From Cololabis saira (Eukaryota; Chordata; Actinopteri; Beloniformes; Belonidae): a stretch of DNA of 64,000 nucleotides. The stretch covers positions 36,976,879 to 37,040,878 of the forward strand of contig NC_084596.1 in assembly GCF_033807715.1 (NCBI RefSeq). Reading direction: 5' to 3'. Positions 11,577-22,925 of the stretch are shown here, one piece after another (position 1 is the first letter of the stretch; every line of letters starts with the position of its first letter). A program made the translations under genes and the position numbers. Under the pieces are notes generated by a model, which was given only the letters and a program-made list of their open reading frames with translations, made no database searches and was not told the origin of the DNA.

Positions 11577-11593
11577 TAATTTGTTACATATTT

Positions 11594-12925
11594 GAATCTT
11601 ATTCCGGGTTTTCAGATACAAAAATGTTTCAGGCGTCACAAAAATGTGTTTTTTAAGTCAGGCCATGATCTTTTTGTTACACTAACAGAGAAGATTTAGT
11701 GTCTAAACATAACTAAACGGCACTGATGATGAAATATCCTTGTATGAATGTCATCGACAACACAAAAGTCAGACTTTGATGACCCGCAGATGAAAATAGA
11801 TATAGATATCCCTCACATTCAACTTTGAACACCCACAAAATCTCACAGAAGGTTTCAACCGCTGACATATTCACTAGGAACTCAATAATACAATATAAGA
11901 TATCATTTTCAGCAGTTACTTTTTCCACTTTTCAATTACTGTGACAAAGTGCACATATAAACAGTCTGCCTTTACTGACTGCTACAAGCTAGATTTGCAA
12001 CATCTCCAAGCAGGACGCCAAGAGACGCGGCACACGCAGGTGAAACTCCTTGCTAGTATTTATGTCACATAACATTTAACTGATCAAAGAGCTTCTTTTC
12101 CCACACGCTGCATTCTCTCAACGTGTTGAGCTGCATTACAGGAAGCCGGAAGTCTACAGAGTACATTCAGCAGCTACTCCGGGATTTAGTACCCCATCAA
12201 CCCACCGCCATCTCTTCCACCTCCTTTTCCTCTATTTCTTTGCCTAATTGCCGAAGATTTATGATAGCTGGTAGAATGACCCCCATTGCTGCTTCCCTGG
12301 AGCAACGTCTAAAAAGTGCACTCTGCTGCAGCTCAAAGAAATATTAGGAATTTGCAAAGACTCCCCTCAATCGCTTCTGCTTAAACATTGTTCATTAAGA
12401 TTTTTATATTAAGAAGATGACACGTCATGTTGGAAAACTTCTAATATCTTCACGTTGACATACAACAGATATAGCTTCCTGCACGGGACCATGAATCTGA
12501 GAAATTTCTCTTAAAAGTCAAGATCTAAACTGATGAAGTAAATTTGTGCACATGCTATATATTTGGTTCCTTTAAAGACTTTACTAAGGTTTTTTGTTGA
12601 GTAAAACAACGGTAACCACCATTAGATATAGACATCGGAGCCCCAAAAAGCTTCATACCAAATTGATAAATCTTTTGAACATCTTCAAAGTCAGACGTTA
12701 AGTGGTCACCGGGATTTTAACAATTCAGTTAATCCATTCATCGATCCTTTATACCTTTATATTCTATCATCCTGTTAAGGGGTGTGGGAGGCTTGATTTT
12801 ATCCCACCTTCAAATGCAACTGTATTCACTGATATTTCAATCAAATCCTATCATTTATAATTGTGTTAAAAAACAGCCTCAAATTGAAAAACCACAAATT
12901 GCACCACAAATTTTCATTTACATTG
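11594..12925. other. Unique sequence
   Basis: No gene, RNA or known repeat recognised. The open frame at 12123-12347 has no domain I know. Confidence 0.4.
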
Positions 12926-13020
12926 ACATCTTGAGCATGTATGAGGCGCTGTGAGACAGTGGAGAGAGAAATATCCTTTTCAACAGGAAGACACGGCCAG
13001 CCGAACCAGACTCAGGAAAG
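12926..13020 (+). repeat. Fragment of a dispersed teleost repeat
   Basis: GTGGAGAGAGAAATATCC, then TTCAACAGGAAGACACGG and GAACCAGACTCAGG is a decayed form of a phrase found in many fish genomes (…ACTCCCTTTTAACAGGAAGAAACC…GAACCAGGCTCAGG). I cannot assign the class, and no termini are visible. Confidence 0.5.
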
Positions 13021-13374
13021 AAACTACAACAAAGTTGTCTACGACAGTCTTAAAGCCCTGTTAAAATGTACCCAAGAACCACAATCATCACACAAAAAGA
13101 GTTGATTAAATCTTTCATTGTAAAAAGAGTTAAGCATATAGACCAAGGTACTCAGAGGGAAGAGCAACTTTAACAACTGGACATTACAGAGATCATAAAT
13201 ACAGAATGTGGAGCAATGTGGAGAAAAAAACCCCTTCAACTGCAAAACAAGACCACATCATCACCCCTCACTGCTGTGCTTTAGGTTTGGTATGAAGTAT
13301 CTGTGCTAACATGCCATGTTTGGGTTTCATAAAATGGTGACGTGCATTGTGGCAAGACATTAGGCCTGCCCGTC
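13021..13374. other. Unique sequence
   Basis: No recognisable feature. Confidence 0.35.
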
Positions 13375-13790
13375 TAAAGGAGTTTCTCCAGAAACTTTGT
13401 GGTTTGTTTTGGTGTCTGTTTGTTTAGAACTTGAGTTGTTACCACGTTCTTTGTAAGAGTAGAAACTTTCTTGTGACAAATCTTCCTAACAAACAAAACT
13501 TGTCCAGTCTTTTTCCCTATATACTGTTGGAAGTAAACATTAAGATCTTTAGAGACTTTTTTTTGCAGTTTCTCTGAAGATTGCATGGTCTGTTCTTGGG
13601 GTGAGCTTGCAGGGACGACCACTCCTGGAACGATTGGCATCTGTCTTGAATGTTGTCAAGTTGTGAATAATCTTTTTTTCTCCCGCATAAGGCAGCAACA
13701 GTTGCTTTGCTAAGATCATTTGCTGATGTCTTTCCTCCTCGGCGATGTGTTAACACACACCTGCAAGCCCCAGACAAGCAAACTGGCTCA
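13375..13790 (-). pseudogene. N-terminal part of a Tc1-like transposase
   Basis: On the minus strand, NDLSKATVAALCGRKKDYSQ (from about 13720) matches the first helix-turn-helix region of Tc1 transposases. After a frame change the GRPCKL-like linker appears in the sequence around 13600-13625, followed by a segment resembling the second HTH (SEKLQKKVSKDLNVYFQQYI). At least two frameshifts are needed and the catalytic DDE domain is missing or unreadable downstream. It is a broken copy of a Tc1 lineage; its relationship to the copy at 8805-9786 cannot be settled by eye. Confidence 0.6.
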
Positions 13791-14402
13791 AACGTTGGCT
13801 TTAATAAGGGTGTTCACACCTGCTGACGACTGACTAATTACCTACATTTGATGAGCAACACCTGGCTGCGACTTCATCCCTTAGTTCCAGCGGGGGCTGG
13901 AAGTAAAAAATGCAGCATCTGCAACTTGGCTTATTTCCATTTATTATAATAATGACAGTGTGTATTATGTCATGTGTCGCTGTGTTTCTTGTAAAGAGCA
14001 GATTTTTTTTTCATTATGACCTAATCTGCAACACATCGTAACAACTACAGCATGATGTGATATAAAATGACAGCGAGGGACGACTGAGATACATTATGTA
14101 GTGAAAGCATTTACTATGTGAATCAGCCAGCCATTGTCCTAACCTGATAATCTCTTTTGATAACCTTGTTCACAGAGAGACACACAGAGAGAGAGTGTTG
14201 CTGGGTCATTGTACTCCAATCATGGCAGCATCTGATTCATATCTCAGCGGACAAATCCCTCCCTGCTTCAATGAGTAGATGGCGGGATGGGTTGCCTGGT
14301 CAACAACGTCCGCTGAGAAAATAAACTGGACACGTAGAAGAGGACACTTGCAGTAAAATCTTCACAACTAGTTTAAAGACAATCATGAATTCCACTGCAT
14401 AT
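13791..14402. other. Unique sequence
   Basis: A short GA/CA-rich patch lies at 14173-14199. No gene seen. The start of this stretch may include the 5' end of the Tc1 copy at 13375-13790. Confidence 0.35.
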
Positions 14403-14730
14403 AGGGCCCGATTTACTAAAGGTTTGCGTGCGTAAAAACGTGTGCAAACTTGACAGCACCCGCAAACCAAAGTGCCAGCTGATCTACTAACAGCGTGCAA
14501 AGAGGACTGCGTCTCTGAAATGCGCAAAATTGCACACGCAATCCATTTAGTACTTTTGCCCTGATGAATAATCAATATGGGGCGTACCCGGCAGAAATCC
14601 TAAATACTGGGAGGGGAAGATGCAAATTGCTCCATTTACCACGCGCAATGAGATTTACCAAGCCTGAAAGTAATTGCGCGTATTGTGATTGCGTCTGTAT
14701 TTAATACGTTCGAAAGGAAGGTGCTAATCT

Positions 14731-14802
14731 GCTGCTGCTGTTATTGTGGCAAGGAGGCGACATCCAAAATCAAAGAATACGCAGAGAGAGAGTCTTTATT
14801 CT
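14731..14802 (+). pseudogene. N-terminal stub of Harbinger transposase
   Basis: The plus-strand frame reads a leucine run followed by WQGGDIQNQRIRRERVFILL. The RIRRERVF motif is like the basic N-terminus of many HARBI1-type fish transposases, where it precedes the first helical domain. The similarity stops after VF, where the internal deletion apparently joins to 3' non-coding sequence. No ATG is visible in frame immediately upstream. The assignment is by motif and by position inside the TIR pair. Confidence 0.45.
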
Positions 14803-15104
14803 GCTGCAGGCTGTTTTAAAAATGGTTGCACAAGTTTTATTAAAGGCCACTTTTTCTTTAGTTCTCCGCCTTATATCTTCTTCTCTTATTGTGCCCCCCT
14901 CCACTCGCCCACAAGCAGGCCAAGCCTTTGTGCCAAAACTTTGTATTTTATTGATTACTTATCTTATTGAACGTGAAATCATCCTTCGTAAATTACATTT
15001 AATTAAAACCCGTGCTTATTAATCACAAAACACAGGTTAAACATCATGACCAAATCCGCTCCGACCTGCTGTGTCTGTGATCAGCGCAGACAGACTGCAG
15101 CTTC

Positions 15105-15135
15105 GCCTGAATTATGGTTCTGCGTTAAATCGACG
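15105..15135. repeat. Half copy of the GC-rich palindromic MITE
   Basis: GCCTGAATTATGGTTCTGCG followed by TTAAATCGACG is the left half of the family at 7463-7581. The mirrored half is missing. Confidence 0.7.
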
Positions 15136-15318
15136 GCCATATGATGGTCCCGTCTGTCACACATTTACTGTCAGTGTTTGCTATATAATATATAATATTT
15201 ACAATATACTGTGGACATCTGAATAAAAACTTAACTCATAAATAGATTGAATCAAAGCGCTCTCCAGCTCTGTGTCTGATTGTCTTTTTCTCCTCAGATC
15301 ATGCCGAGCACCGCGGGG

Positions 15319-15639
15319 TCACGTAAACCCGACCAATTCAATATTAAAATCAAATTCGGTCCTGTGGCCCGTTTTTCTATTTCGTATTTTTGATCTGTGC
15401 CTAAAATTGAAATATGAAAAACCAGACGTTTTTCCGTTTTTTGTGTTACCAACTGCATTTATTCTATCGCAGGTTTTCTCCCATATTGCGTTTCTTTTGG
15501 TAATGTTTAAATTTATTTGCTGTAGTTCATTAATGTGTTTATTTGCCTCTTCCACTAATATCTCTAACTCCAACTTGTCAAATTTCATTTTGCGCTTGTG
15601 ACTTGTGACTTGTGACTGTGCTTTCCATCCACTCTCCAT
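15319..15639 (-). pseudogene. Myb/SANT-like DNA-binding protein of Harbinger element
   Basis: An ATG at 15639-15637 opens a 106-codon frame. Residues about 15-70 (KRKMKFDKLELEILVEEANK ... NAIWEKTCDRINAVGNT) fit the Myb/SANT-like domain (NAIF1/MSANTD type) encoded by the second ORF of PIF/Harbinger elements: a basic start, an E-x-L-x-x-L-V-E-E helix, a tryptophan in the second helix, and I-N-A-V-G. The third helix with a KxWxD/K motif expected after this is replaced by FSYFNFRHRSK in this frame, so a frameshift is likely near residue 77. In active elements this protein assists nuclear import and TIR binding of the transposase. This copy is probably inactive. Confidence 0.65.
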
Positions 15640-15832
15640 GGCGCAGAGTTTGCGCTCGCAAACCTTAAGACACGCAACACCTCATTTAAATACTGCTGTT
15701 TGCACCTGTTATCAATTGCGCACGCAATCTTAGTTGATCACCCGCAAACCACACGCAAACAGCACGCGCAAACTTTTTCAGTGCACACGCAATTTAGTAC
15801 TCTTTATTTAGGATCTTAGTAAATCGGGCCCT

Positions 15833-16620
15833 TAGTATTTTAATCCCTGCAATGAAAAGGGGCACTGTGTTTGGTCCTCAGACATGAACTGTGTCACTAA
15901 CCTCATAGTGTGCGACTCCAGTTAACTGATTCATCAGTTATATCTGCAAATTAATGGTTGCAGATCACAGATGACAATACCTATGTTTTCTGATGTCCAC
16001 CCATTTTATTTTATTTTTCATATTCATCTCATGTTAAATTGGCTTTATTTGCTCAGGGTTATTAAAAAAGTTAGACCAAAATATTCCAGAGACGAGGGCA
16101 CGGCCTGCATGAAACTCAGATCACAATCACTATGTTTAAAATTGCAAGGGAGGCGGATCGGGCTGCACTCTCTGAGAGCCTTCATAGTTTATTCATGAAA
16201 TGAATATTTTATTTCATGTTTTTCAAGTACACGACAGTTTATTTCAATGTCTTAAAAGAAACATGACGTTGAAAGGAATTAAGGTGAACGTTGCCTGCAG
16301 ATTTGTTCCTGGATGCAAACTCCAGTCTGCTGCACTGAGCTCTGTCCTGCACAAATGTAGTTTCTGCCTCATTTCATAACGATCACAACACTTCTTTACA
16401 CCGGGGGTTGATACTGTGAAGCAAGAATGGTGGATTGGTAACTTAAGGTTCAACTCGGTTTGAATCACGGTCATTTATCGACATCGCTGGAACCTAATCG
16501 ACACATGTAAAAGGCTCAGCCTGCGATCTTAGAAAATGAAAAGGTAGTGATAAAAAAAGACATTGTAGGATGAGCAGTTGCACACGTCTCTCAAAATGAA
16601 TACAATGACACATTAAAACA
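15833..16620. other. Unique sequence
   Basis: No gene or repeat recognised. Confidence 0.35.
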
Positions 16621-17700
16621 AGGCTGCAGTAGATTTCGTGCTGTTTTCTTGAGACTGCAGCCCGTCGTACTTCACTGGAGATCCCACTTAGTTATGCCGC
16701 TCCAGGGGACATAGGTAACTCGGTACATCCTGCTTAAACGGAGCCACTGTTGGAAACATCATCAGTGAAGACCTGCAGCACGAAGCCCGAGCTCCGCTCA
16801 CTTCTCAACCACCACCGTATCCTCTCCGTGAATCTTTCACATGCGAGCCAGGCCGGTCCACTAATGGATGACGGTGAATAGCAGCTGCACTTTACTTTTC
16901 TGTCTGAGGCGCTGAGTGGTTTTCACTCTCCCTGTTCAGAGAGAGAGAAAAGCAGATCGGTGTATATAGAAAGGGTAATGGCCGTTTGCCGGACACATAG
17001 TTTCGTCACTTAAGTTTTTCTCTTTTCGCTCTCAGGTCGAGTGTACACTTTCCAGATAGTAAAACTCCCTTTGCACATTCACTTTGCACCGGTGTTGGAT
17101 GTGAATAAAGCAGAAACACATCCATACCTGTCCCATGTCTTTTTACTCAGAGATGAACCTGTATTCAGCAGGGTGCACACATCAAGCCAGCACAGCACAC
17201 GGAGCATAATGAGTATTGGGCTAAATGAGCGGCATCTTTCATGTTTGTGTGAAGTTCGGCTCGGGGCCGTATCTGTCATCAGTGGTACAGTGACTCCACC
17301 ATCCTCCGGGCGTCTGGCGAAACTTAGACGATACGTGTCCCTTTGGACCGAGGGAGAAAGTAATACTCCTCCTAATCCACCTCTCACTGCACTGCTCACC
17401 CAATCAATCCCCCGCGGAGGGTTTGCAGAGTTGTGGTTGCCGTGGCAACGCGGACCCGGGGTTTTGCAGTGATGTCAGCCAGGTGCAGTCTGGCAGTTTG
17501 GGCTCTTACAAGGCAAAGCCTTGTTTGAGATAATGAGCCGGCTCTGCTGTCGCTGCAGTGGCTCTTTTTTGTGCACGAGAGTAGGTCAGCGAGGGAAAAC
17601 TCCCAATTATCCTGGAGCGTGTGTCAGGGAGGGAGTGGGTGGGTGGGAGCGTTAAAGGACAGTGTTCCCCCTCAGGTTTGATGCTGTATAGATGCTTCTC
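16621..17700. promoter_or_regulatory. CpG-rich non-repetitive block, candidate promoter or enhancer
   Basis: About 1 kb with clearly more GC and CpG than its surroundings, and no transposon features. It holds a CCAAT box, a perfect X-box and a CRE-like site (see 17400-17477). Open frames here (for example 17041-17472 plus, 17079-17399 minus) show no known domain and may just reflect base composition. It could be an alternative promoter of a host gene that crosses the window, or a conserved regulatory element. Confidence 0.4.
17400..17477. promoter_or_regulatory. CCAAT box, X-box (RFX site) and CRE-like site cluster
   Basis: CCAAT is at 17400-17404. GTTGCCGTGGCAAC at 17436-17449 is a perfect two-sided RFX X-box (GTTGCC, two-base spacer, GGCAAC). 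TGATGTCA at 17470-17477 is one base from the CRE palindrome TGACGTCA. RFX factors bind such X-boxes in ciliary and neuronal gene promoters. The site sequences are directly visible; their use is inference. Confidence 0.55.
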
Positions 17701-17710
17701 GGTTGCTGTT

Positions 17711-17711
<1 letters not shown>

Positions 17712-17745
<34 letters not shown>
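17712..17745. repeat. Poly-T run
   Basis: Thirty-four T residues in a row. No retroelement is attached that I can see. Confidence 0.9.
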
Positions 17746-17748
<3 letters not shown>

Positions 17749-17802
17749 AAACATTTAACATGCTGGAAACCCTATGCAGCATATGTCCTACCATGAAACA
17801 TA

Positions 17803-18168
17803 CAGGACTGTCTCAGAAAATTAGAATATTGTGATAAAGTCCTTTATTTTTTGTAATGAAAAATGTCATACATTCTGGATTCATTACAAATCAACTGAAA
17901 TATTGCAAGCCTTTTATTATTTTAATATTGCTGATCATGGCTTACAGCTTAAGAAAACTCAAATATCCTATCTCAAAAAATTTGAATATTCTGGGAATCT
18001 TAATCTTAAACTGTAAACCATAATCAGCAATATTAAAATAATAAAAGGCTTGGAATATTTCAGTTGATTTGTAATGAATCCAGAATGTATGACATTTTAG
18101 TTTTTTTAATTGCATTACAGAAAATAAAGAAATTTATCTCAATATTCTAATTTTATGAGACAGTCCTG
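17803..18168. mobile_element. Palindromic TA-flanked mariner-type MITE, copy 2
   Basis: Same family as 6302-6663: starts CAGGACTGTCTCAGAAAATT, ends with the inverse, TA on both sides (17801-17802, 18169-18170). The two arms pair over most of about 170 bases with few mismatches. Confidence 0.87.
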
Positions 18169-18170
18169 TA

Positions 18171-19350
18171 TATGTCGAAATTTTAAACAATAGTAAGTTT
18201 TACATGCAGAGTGATTAATTCATCAAAGTAATAAGTAAAGAACTGAATTATGATAAAGATCTTGCCATTTAAACGTTGATTGTTTTCATGTGAATAAGGT
18301 CATTTTTGGTAATCGGCAATAAAGCCATGAGATACTGTACATCATAAGGACACGTACTGTATGTACCATAATCACATCAGAACATCCAACGCAAGAACAC
18401 ATTTTAGCAACATTTTGCAAGACACACCTCTGTTTTCTAACATATCCCCTTGTGCTGCTTTCAGTGTACCTTGCACTTCACGTTTGACGTCTGTCTGTTG
18501 TAGTCGAACTCATAATAAAAGGCAAAATCGAGTCCTGAGAACTACTATGTGATCATGTAATTTCTTCGCAGTAGAAATCAATTTTAGGTCCATTCAATCT
18601 GGCAGAAAAAGAGAGTTTTCTTCCAGCAGACGAAAGAGCTGCGTGATTACCACAGCGATCCTGTTTGTGATCCAGCTAACCCTGTCTTCCTTCTGGGTTA
18701 CTTGAAATAAAGTTTCACTAAATTGGTGTGAAAACAAAGTAAACCAGTTTTTCAAATGTCATGTTGAATAATGACGTTTGTACTGAGGAAGCAAACAAAT
18801 CTCCGAAAGACTTTTCACTGATGTGAAAAAAATGCAAATAAAAGTCAAACCTATTACAGAAAGTTAAACAACAGATAAAAGCGTCAGGGATAGTTTGTAA
18901 GCCATTAAATGATCGATGGCAGGTGATCAACATAATGTAACTTTGTATTTATGAGTAGATGAGAAATGAGGACTTGCTGTGCTTAAGGATATTTAGTTTC
19001 CTAGCAGCTTTTAGAATGAACAATGCAAAACCTGGAGTCTGTGGTGACGACCTGCACCGACAAGGACGTCTGACTTCTGATGGGCCTTTGTCTTTGATTT
19101 TCTTTTCTAGTTAGAAGGAGAAATTTACAGTTAGAAGTAAAATGTCACAGAAGCTTCAGCAGAGTTGGTGCAGAATGGGATGACCGCAGGATGAAGAGGA
19201 CCTTTAGGGTGAGGGAGAAGTCCAAAATGGAGATCCTTTGCTTTTAATGGCGGTTATTCCTAAATGGCAAATTAATGTAAATAAGACTTTTTTACATTCA
19301 TTTAAAGCGGAAAGTGTATGCTTTCGGACCTCAACCCCACTGAACACTAA
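18171..19350. other. Unique sequence
   Basis: No gene, RNA or transposon terminus recognised. Confidence 0.4.
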
Positions 19351-19542
19351 AATTGCCAGTATGTGTTCAACCATCTAACCTACAAACACCAAACAAGAGT
19401 CAAAGCTGTTTGGCATTGGCAGAGAAGATTTGGCAAATTTGTCATGAGTGCAGCCCACATACTCAGTTCTGCTGCTCATCCCACAAGTGCATGTTCTTTA
19501 CACATGTGGCGCCATTTAAAAGGGAAATAAACAGGCTTTCCA
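19351..19542 (+). repeat. Tc1-like 3' non-coding fragment, copy 1
   Basis: This segment, with AAACAAGAGTCAAAGCTGTT, TGGCAGAGAAGATTTGGCAA and AAAAGGGAAATAAACAGGC, matches the 3' non-coding part of the Tc1-like element at 51990-54030 and, inverted, 37405-37698. Transposase and terminal repeat are absent here. Confidence 0.75.
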
Positions 19543-19727
19543 AACACAAACATGTGTGGCCTCTGCAAACAATACAGCAAAATAATATTGTATAGGTGAC
19601 ACGTTACTTAGTTAGTTCTTAGCTGCTGTCAGTTTATCATTGAGTAAAACATAGTTTTGTCAAGATTATTGCAAAAATAATTCCAGTCGACAATTAATGA
19701 CTTCATACAAGTAGACATCGGACATCG

Positions 19728-19858
<131 letters not shown>

Positions 19859-19869
19859 CATATCCTCAT

Positions 19870-20924
19870 ATATAATTGAGGAGCTGGTCGTCCACCTTTA
19901 TATATCTTAGCAAATTGACATGTTTGTTCTGCAGTACAAAATTAGTCAGTCACTACGTATTTACTTTACACAGCCATTGTAAATGTTAGAATGTTGATAT
20001 TTTAACAATGAGTGGCAGAATTGTTAGAAATTTCCAGTAAAAACTCTTTTCCCTACTTTACAAATTATCCTATAAAACCTTTTCATTTTCTTTTAAAAGT
20101 CAGCATTATTGAATATTTGCTTTTGCTGGTTATTACAATTGGTAAAATGTTATTTAAGCTGGGGAACTCAAAATGGTCGCCGAAGGAAGCAGCCTCAGGG
20201 GCCACCAAATTATACTGTATGTCATCCGATTGATATTTGTGAGAAGAGTAAATAAAAGTTGTCATAAAACAAACATAAATGTACTTCAGCATTGTCAGTT
20301 TCTGACTCTAAAATAGCTAAATCAGTCGCAGTCATATATATAATTTCTACCTGTAAAGCACACTTTATATATGTGCTTATCTCAATTAACTGTATTGAGA
20401 CAAAGCACATGAGAAATCACCTTCAGTATACTTTAAAAATGACAGCAGCGGATTCATTTATAAACTTTAGCTTTTACGGCTCCTAATAAACACTCGGTTG
20501 GTTTAGAGTCTAAAATTTTCATCGTAGCCTTCATCATTCCCGTGGAGTGCACTGTTGACCGACTGTCACAGCATTGACAGTGTTGTCCTGTCAAGGAAAG
20601 TGCTTATTTTAAAATGTATGCCTTGCGTACCCTGTTTTTCTTCTTAAAGCATCTGTGTGTTTTAGACTTGGTGGGTGTTGGGGGACTGTCATCTGCAGCT
20701 TGACAGCTGCTCTTTGTTTCGCTCTTGAAGTCCATGTAGGTGGGCCTTACATAATTGTCTTATGCATAACGCTGTTGAGAGAAAACCATTATGTGCTGTT
20801 GAGGTTTAAAGTAAAAAAAAAAAAACCCAAAAAAGAGACATACGCACACATGGTGGTGGAACTTTTGATAAGAACAGCTCTCACCCAGCTTTACAATACT
20901 TCCCTACCTTTGTTCTTTTGAACC
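19870..20924. other. Unique AT-rich sequence
   Basis: No gene or repeat recognised. Confidence 0.4.
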
Positions 20925-21665
20925 AGCGGTGGATAAACTCATACAGACTTTTGAAAGAGACAGAAGATTTGAACCTGGCAAGGAAGTCGGTTATTTTCAA
21001 TTCAATCCAAGTGCTATATATAATAGAACCAAAACTAGGATAAATACTAAAGAAAGATGCATATCGGTTGCAGGAGTTAAAATATGGAACAGCCTAAATA
21101 ATGAATTAAAAAACTGTAGTTCAATAAATACATTCAAATCGATGTATAAATCCAATATAATCGAAAGATACAGAACATTGGTGTGATACATAACTATATA
21201 TATATACATACATTGTTGTTGTAATAATAATATCTATATACCAAAAAATGTAATGATTGGTCTTTGGTTTCCTTTTGTTTTCACTCTTCTAGAGATTGTT
21301 TCTGTTTCCTCTAAGCATTGATTATTTACTTTCTCTGTTAGTTGTTTTTCTGAGATCCGTCTTCTGTTTGTTTTATTTTTTTTACTAGTTTTTTCTGTCA
21401 TATTTATATTTGTCTTCCTTCTTGTTTTGCATGTGTGTTTACTTTGCTTGGTTTTTTTTGTTTATTTTGTAGTACTATGAAGTAATCAAAGTTGAAAAGG
21501 GTAGGCACAATAAGCTTAGGCTTCAGCCTACACCTTTTGGTCGGTTTATTCCTTACTTCTTTTTTTATTATTTCCTTCCTACAAAAGGAAATGAAATGCT
21601 AAGTATTTATCAATGGAAACTGATCGACCAAATAAACTACTTCATCATCAACTACTTCATCATCA
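20925..21665 (+). mobile_element. 5'-truncated LINE (L2/Rex-like) 3' end
   Basis: It begins within the coding sequence of the reverse-transcriptase ORF (20929-21186), then a 3' UTR of about 400 bp. The UTR has a stem-like block AAGCTTAGGCTTCAGCCTACACC that is common in fish LINE 3' UTRs, and a terminal array in which ACTACTTCATCATCA is repeated twice. The tandem 3' tail rather than poly-A points to the L2/CR1/Rex group. No target duplication could be identified. Confidence 0.7.
20929..21186 (+). pseudogene. C-terminal end of LINE reverse-transcriptase ORF
   Basis: An 85-codon frame ends in TGA and reads VAGVKIWNSLNNELKNCSSI, then NTFKSMYKSNIIERY. The pattern G-x-K-I-W-N-S-L-x-x-E-L-K followed by F-K is characteristic of the extreme C-terminus of many fish non-LTR reverse transcriptases. 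The catalytic RT domain is missing through 5' truncation. The frame is still intact, which argues for a fairly young insertion. Confidence 0.7.
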
Positions 21666-21744
21666 AGTCAAAAATCTTTATATCAAACATGATCAAACAG
21701 ACATGCTTACTTAAAAAGTGTGTTTTTTGTACCTTTTAATTTAA

Positions 21745-22077
21745 AGGAGCTTGAGGCTCCTTTTAAGAAATGAGACTCTCTAGCGCCACCCTTCACCACG
21801 ACGGCCGTTGGGGGTACTGCAGCCAACAGTGAAGCCGGCACGGGAGAACGGGGAGAACGCACATGCAGCGTCATGTGACGTCACATCCGCAGGACAGCGC
21901 GGGAAATTCGGGCCCAGAATTGCAGCACATTTTGCAGCACACAGCCTGTTCAAGGCAACAGAGAGATACACTAGAGGGCTCATTCTTTTTGCTTTGGAAC
22001 GCTTCATCTGACATTATTACTAGAAAATGTAAAACATTTTTTTCATAAATCCTGCCTCAATCCTGCCTCATGCTCCT
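21745..22077 (+). mobile_element. TTAA-flanked MITE, family A copy 1
   Basis: 333 bp, starting AGGAGCTTGAGGCTCC and ending GCCTCATGCTCCT, with TTAA on both sides (21741-21744 and 22078-22081). It is an uninterrupted reference for the copies at 32197-32955 and 40963-41303. The interior includes ATGTGACGTCACAT, a palindromic CRE-like site. TTAA flanks suggest mobilisation by a Kolobok or piggyBac transposase. No coding capacity. Confidence 0.85.
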
Positions 22078-22081
22078 TTAA

Positions 22082-22917
22082 TACAACAATACATTAGTAT
22101 TTTTACGTATAGCGGCTGACGTCAGACTGCTCCTCTCTGCTTCTGCTGCTTCTGTTTCTCTCGTCTCCACCCTCTTGTCCTTCCGGTGTTTAGCTTCATT
22201 TTTTGCTGACACCTTGGATTGTGTTGGGTCTGTTTCAGACTGCATGGTGTCATGGTATTCTTTTGCTCAAGGCAATGTCCTTGATTATTTGCGACCAATA
22301 ACACTAGAAACATGCTATTTAAAAGAAAAGTGGCCCTTAAGCATGACAAAAAATGATGACTACACTAATACCTCCGATAGGGTGAAGGGAGGATAAAATG
22401 TGGCTTTTCTTCCTTTCTCGAGCAGTTTGTTTGTCCTTTGTAATTTTTCAACTTTAAAGGGCATTTCCATGCCCTGAGTCTCATTAATTTCTAGCCCACT
22501 GACGGCATTTGCTTGCTTGCAGGTTTCCTGAGTGGGTGTGTGTGTGTACGCGTGCAGCAGAGGAAGTGGTGGCTGGCCAGTGTACGCCAGCTTTGTCTGG
22601 CTTTAATGCCTCTTCATTCACTGCTCCCACATCCAGCCAGTGCCCTGACAGCCACTAATCTCCTCTTTATCTTAAAGGTTTGCTCAGCACTTTGCTGTTC
22701 CATTCAGGCAGCTGCCAACTAAAGATTTGGCGTGGCGCTCCAGGTTGACTGTTGCGTGATTCTGTCAAGTAAGGCTCGACTGGGCCGTTTATTGGACTCC
22801 TTTCTTTCTTCTCATATACCTGTAATGTGAATCAATTTACCGACCAAAGTACGTCCAAATCCACCATGGTAGGTGGCTATAGACCCTGCTTCCGGATTTT
22901 CGATCTCGCCTCATATT
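22082..22917. other. Unique sequence
   Basis: Moderately GC-rich near 22120-22170 and 22510-22700, without a recognised gene or repeat. Confidence 0.4.
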
Positions 22918-22925
22918 GTCTAACT

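Larger units (their letters stand above)
14403..15832. mobile_element. Internally deleted PIF/Harbinger transposon
   Basis: The ends are inverted: AGGGCCCGATTTACTAA at 14403 and TTAGTAAATCGGGCCCT ending at 15832. GTTTGCGTGCG/GCACGCGCAAAC-type subterminal repeats occur on both sides. The left half holds the start of a transposase-like frame on the plus strand (14731-14802), and the right half a Myb/SANT-like ORF on the minus strand (15319-15639). This opposed two-gene layout is typical of Harbinger elements. Nearly the whole DDE transposase is gone. The flanking triplets (ATA and TTA) differ, so no clean TWA duplication is seen. A fragment of the palindromic MITE lies inside at 15105-15135. 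Confidence 0.8.

Noticed and set aside
17041..17472. 143-codon frame in the CpG-rich block
   Set aside because: GC-rich DNA has few stops; the peptide shows no known domain and the minus strand is open over the same part.
17400..17477. MHC class II type S-X-Y promoter module
   Set aside because: X-box, CRE-like and CCAAT motifs are present, but order and spacing do not fit the X-X2-Y arrangement on either strand.
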